Of a stretch of DNA of 64,000 bases, positions 59,881 through 64,000 are shown in pieces. Source of the stretch: Blasia pusilla. Taxonomy: Eukaryota; Marchantiophyta; Marchantiopsida; Blasiales. The stretch covers positions 6,324,001-6,388,000 of the forward strand of contig CM114271.1 of assembly GCA_050084515.1 (NCBI GenBank). Direction: 5' to 3'. Numbering within the stretch: position 1 is the stretch's first letter; each line of letters begins with the position of its first letter. The translations under genes were made by a program, and so were the position numbers. The notes beneath the pieces are model-generated. The model saw nothing but the letters and a program-made list of their open reading frames with translations. It was not told the DNA's origin and searched no databases.

Positions 59881-61527
59881 TTTGGAACTAATGATAGTAA
59901 AATTCCAAAGATTAAATATGAATAGCAAGCGAGTACTACTCGCCTTCTCACACAAATCAAACGCTTTAAGTCTTGACCTATTTGTTCCTAAGGCTTCTTG
60001 ATCGATTCATGGAGTTTTTTGGATCAACAATCGATGTTTTTGGCATCTCTAGGCTGCAAATTGTTTCCATTGATCCAACTATGGAACTCCCTAGCCTTCG
60101 TGTGCGGACCCTTGCCTTGGATTTCAACCCCTCCTTCCGCCCAAAATCAAAACAACATGATTTGTAATGTCCCGTGAGGCACACAATTGTAGTTTGTCAC
60201 TCCATCTGCCATGAAAAATGCATTACTCTGGTCTCATAGCTTCTCCCTACAGTAGTTGCAACGACTGCTACTGCTATGGCCAAAGATGATGAGCCTCCAT
60301 AGCTATGCCTAGCACATTGCAGATGCATCCTAGGGGATGTGTTTTTAATGCTCTTGCATCTTCCCACATTGCAATGGATCCAAAAGTGTGCAGCAAAGAA
60401 GAGTCACATGATCAGCAACCTAATGTGAGCACCCATTGGTCAGGAAACCGGGGCTTTCTATACTAATGCACTCTTCATCTCTCCAAACAGGGTTTGCATT
60501 CACACATCTCCCCACAAATATGTCCACGTATTCATTGATATCTCATTTGGTTATTCGGTTGTGAAGAATGAGTTGAAAGTCGTATACTTCCAACTGAGAG
60601 ACCTTATTAATCCCCCAACTAAACTTGTCTTGCAATGGATCCAGAGTTCAAGGAGCTATCCATAGGGAAGAACGTTTGTCTGAGTCATTGCAGCTCACAC
60701 TAAAAATGTTCAATGTGGTACGTACATCCATCAAGTTTATGTATGTCTATTGGTCTCTATTTGTTTTGCAAATTCATTGTGTTCCCACACCATGTTCAAA
60801 GTATTGAAAAAATTGCCCTATGGCCATATTTATAAACAACCATTTTGCCAACTATGGTATAGTAAAACCCTATTGTTTACGTTACATGCTGTGAACTATT
60901 TCGTTTGTACAGGGCATCTAGTGTGATTCCCAAGACATGTAGTTATGATCGATACATTGCTACCTTGTGGCTAAACTACTAAATTACTAATGCTATATTG
61001 TCTATTTGTGGGTGAGGACAACATATTTCAAGTAGACTACCTATCAAGTACCTGCTCACCTTTATTTTTCTTGTTGTATTTTTTTATGGATTACGTCAAT
61101 TGCATGTCTTTTATGTCATACAATTATGTTACTAATAATGTTTTTATCCTTGTTGTGCTTACTTGTTGTATATCGCATGAGTTCTGTCTATATAGATATG
61201 TCTTTAATGTTGGTGTGACTTTGGATCAGTAGTTTAACCATATTGTTTTGGTCCAGTTGTGTAAAAACTTACACTCCTTGTAACAGATGGCTCGAACTAG
61301 AGAATCGGTTTGCCAAAGGAAGTCCACGTTAGGAAATCGGAGTAGACTTAGAGCATGGAGGCTACGCCCAACATTGAGATTAAGGCTTAGCGATAACATA
61401 AGAACCAATTAGTAGAATGTGACTTGATATTCACGCTGCACTACAGAGTTGGCACTAGCAATGCTCCAACTTTATAGGGAGTTGTGGTTATTGTGGGACA
61501 ATTTGCTATGGGAACACACATAATAAG
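59881..61527. other. Intergenic or Helitron 5' part, nothing firm
   Basis: Several short open frames, none recognised. 60990-61232 would be a hydrophobic peptide but is AT-driven. The region may belong to the Helitron whose coding part starts near 61528. Confidence 0.4.
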
Positions 61528-63901
61528 ATGGTCGTCGTAGAAAGTGAGACATATTCGCCTTATGCGTTGTGCAATGGTTACATGACTAAGCACATAATAC
61601 CTTCTCCTCACAAATTCTATGCATGTTCACAATGCAACAATGGTATACCCCAGACACAATATAATGTTTATATGACTCCTTCCTACACACGCGACGTGCT
61701 TAAGGTGAAGTCGTTGTATCTGCAGCTACTATCGCTCGTTGATTCTCACCTAGGGATTGAAACAAAGTTCAATGGATTTCATACAAAGGTTTTTCAAGTT
61801 GACTCCCTTCTTGATTGTCCACTTGTTGCATGGAATGTTGAGCACCCACTGTTATCTGATCCAGATTTCCTCTACCGCTAGGTAAGAAACGTTATATTGG
61901 TAAACCTGAGGCTGAACCAGTTATTCACTATGTATATATCCCTGGTTGAGTTACCCAGTCCTACACTTGGACTTGTGATTCTCCCATCGACTAGTGTAGA
62001 TGTAAATTTGAAATTATCGCAAAAGAAGGGTCAGCTTATCCATACTATGTCTGTATTGTACAAAAATTAATGTGCTATAGGGTTTTCATTACTCCTTTCC
62101 TATGAAACGTCGTAAATCTTATGATCTTTTTTGCAATGGCAGCATTTTTTTTCGGGAGCATACATAACTTAGGGAGCTATTTGTTAATGAGAGATATGGA
62201 ATTTCAACATATGCAAAACTCACAATTGAGACAATAAGTTTTCCTTTATTGTTTCCCTATTTGAGAGGGTTTTTTACTGGTCAATGTTCATTCAATGAGT
62301 ATTTGAGTAGCCGTACAAAGCAGTTGTTTAGTGTGTTTACACTATACCAGCCATATATGCTTATAATGGACTATCTTCGACAATATTTTGCCTTAACTTC
62401 TTCTAGTCATTATTTTCTTCTGAACAGAGAAATTGACCAGCTGAAAAAGAGATTTCCCCACCTTCATGACGAGGACCTTTATACACACCTATCTAGGTAT
62501 GTTGTTATTGTGCACATCCTTGGTAGTCCATCGTGGCACAGACGATATTTAAAGGATCTTAAGGAAATGGTGAAAAAGTAGGGTATGCCCGACGTGTTTC
62601 TCACCCTCACTTTTGATGAAGTATCAGATTCCAGATGGCATGAAATTGACGACATGGAAGTCATTCTCCGTAGGCTTAACCCATCTTTCACATGGAGAAA
62701 GATGGGTTATTGAGTAATAGAATATATTGACTCTAGTCCTCCACATAGAAGAACCATCATGTATAAAAATGCCAGTACGCTTTGCAAACATCCAACAATC
62801 TTATATTGCCATCAACCTGAATGCCTGTCAATTTGACGTTCTTTAAGTTATGGAGTTCTTATGAAATCCTTGCAATAGGTACAAGAAGCTAAAAGAAATT
62901 TGTGGCACATGACTCCATTGGAAACTATGTATATAAAATGGACAGACTTGTCTGATTCACTAAATATCACCCATTGCATTAGTTGAACGAATTCTTCTAC
63001 AACATACTCCTCATCCACATTACATTGAGGTTGAAAGGTGAGATTCTCTCCATAGAATCTCCTAATTGGACATATTTACATGAGTGCATTTGTCGAGATA
63101 TTTTTTCGTGATCCTTCATCCATAGTTGAGGAAATTAAAAAACATGATGTATCTAATCTATGGAGTGAAGTTCATGCGAGTGAAATTGTAACAAAAGTAA
63201 TTGACTTTATTGAACCATAGTTACTGTTTGATGTAGACCCCAATACATTTTGTATCAGCGAACCACATAGCAATGACACTACTAATATACCCCAACCACA
63301 TGGTAGCACGGCCTTACCCTTCAATATGTCGAACTCTGAACAACTATAACTTTATGAGACTATCAGTAGACTCTCAGCTGGTTTGGTAATGATAACTGGT
63401 CCACCAGGATCTGGCAAGACATTCTTTATCTATTTCATTCAAAAAAATTGGCTTGCTAATTCTGTGCCAACCATGTTGACTACAACGACAGGTATTGATG
63501 TTATAAGGCTTCATGAACAAGCTACAACAGTGCATTCTGCCTTTGCCATCCCTGTGAAAGGAGATCTACCTACAATGCACACTGCAAGTGATCACTACAT
63601 TTGCCTTTGGGATACTAAAGTAATAGTCATAGATGAATGCTCACCCCCGATTATTGCAGATAATTGCTATGAGATTACAGGAGGTTTGCCCATCCTCCAA
63701 TCTTAGTACCTTTTCAACAAAACTTGTTATACTTTTAGGTGACCTTTTTCAACTACCTCCAATTTGTTGGCATAACCTTGTTCCAATGTGCCTAGTGTGC
63801 CACATATCTTCATCCCCACTTTTCAGCTCACTGCACAAATATGAACTTTCTGCTATTATGAGACATGGTAGTGATACTCAACTACTCACATTCTTGTCGC
63901 A
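61528..63901 (+). pseudogene. Helitron Rep/helicase, broken
   Basis: 61528-61881 has CNGYMTKH, then CSQC, two possible zinc pairs, and SLVDSHLGIETKFNGFHT. 62250-62700 corresponds to the Helitron N-terminal (Helitron_like_N) part, with GMPDVFLTLTFDEV. From 63,383 a PIF1-type helicase begins: MITGPPGSGKTFF (Walker A), STAFAIPV-like HSAFAIPVKG, VIVIDECS (Walker B) and, in a shifted frame, LLGDLFQLPPI. Rolling-circle transposons encode these two activities in one protein. Many stops and shifts interrupt it, and the helicase is cut off at 63,901 by LTR-like sequence. Confidence 0.75.
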
Positions 63902-64000
63902 AATGTCGTGCGCATACACATCGTTGTCACCGAACACACACACAAACACGCATGATCACATGCTAACTCATGGCATCCAAACACAGAGGCGAGAAGTACC
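63902..64000 (-). repeat. Gypsy LTR-like sequence cutting the Helitron gene, partial
   Basis: The last 99 bases match 768-870 (atgtcgtgcgcatacacatc and onward to gagaagtacc) in the same orientation. The Helitron helicase frame stops where this begins, so a gypsy LTR-like element inserted here; it continues beyond the window. Confidence 0.8.

Overview
The window looks like nuclear DNA of a land plant. The grounds are a plant-type ASH1-class SET gene with long introns, a small plant-family zinc-finger gene, a Ty1/copia element primed by initiator tRNA-Met (TGGTATCAGAGC), a PIF/Harbinger element with a Myb-like partner gene, Helitrons and a LINE remnant. I cannot name the species. The density of decayed elements suggests a large genome, and a seed-free lineage is possible but not shown.

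Layout. 1-8375 is a decayed Ty3/gypsy element on the + strand inside a mosaic of direct and inverted LTR-like repeats. Its polyprotein runs gag zinc knuckle, aspartic protease, a cytosine-5 DNA-methyltransferase-like region, reverse transcriptase, RNase H, integrase, and a C-terminal PHD finger. 8376-9135 is a second, extremely decayed copy of its 3' half. 11165-14200 is a third, partial copy on the - strand (gag-protease plus LTR). 14.5-16.1 kb holds small non-autonomous elements. 18.5-19.1 kb carries a compact zinc-finger gene on the - strand. 19.1-26.9 kb is mostly unassigned AT-rich sequence with short Helitron-like elements.

26.9-36.1 kb (- strand) is the main host gene, an ASHH3/ASHH4-type histone lysine methyltransferase. 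I could assemble thirteen exons with matched splice phases plus a tentative micro-exon. One coding exon is tandemly duplicated, and the phases allow only one copy per transcript. 36.4-37.6 kb is a LINE fragment and about 38.05-38.15 kb a long CT microsatellite. 39,939-46,215 is a PIF/Harbinger element delimited by inverted repeats and a TAA target duplication. It holds a broken transposase, a convergent Myb-like gene, a solo LTR and a cytochrome P450 fragment. A 423-bp MITE of the same family lies at 50.2-50.7 kb. 53,071-59,079 is a complete but dead Ty1/copia element (5-bp duplication ATATA), interrupted by about 1.06 kb of foreign DNA. 61.5-63.9 kb is a broken Helitron Rep/helicase gene cut by another gypsy LTR-like sequence at the window end.

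The most notable system is the gypsy family that combines a DNA-methyltransferase-like domain with a PHD chromatin reader. The copy here is inactive: several stops are of the CGA-to-TGA type, there are frameshifts, and the N-terminal methyltransferase motifs are missing. All coding calls rest on reading translations by eye; no database search was run.
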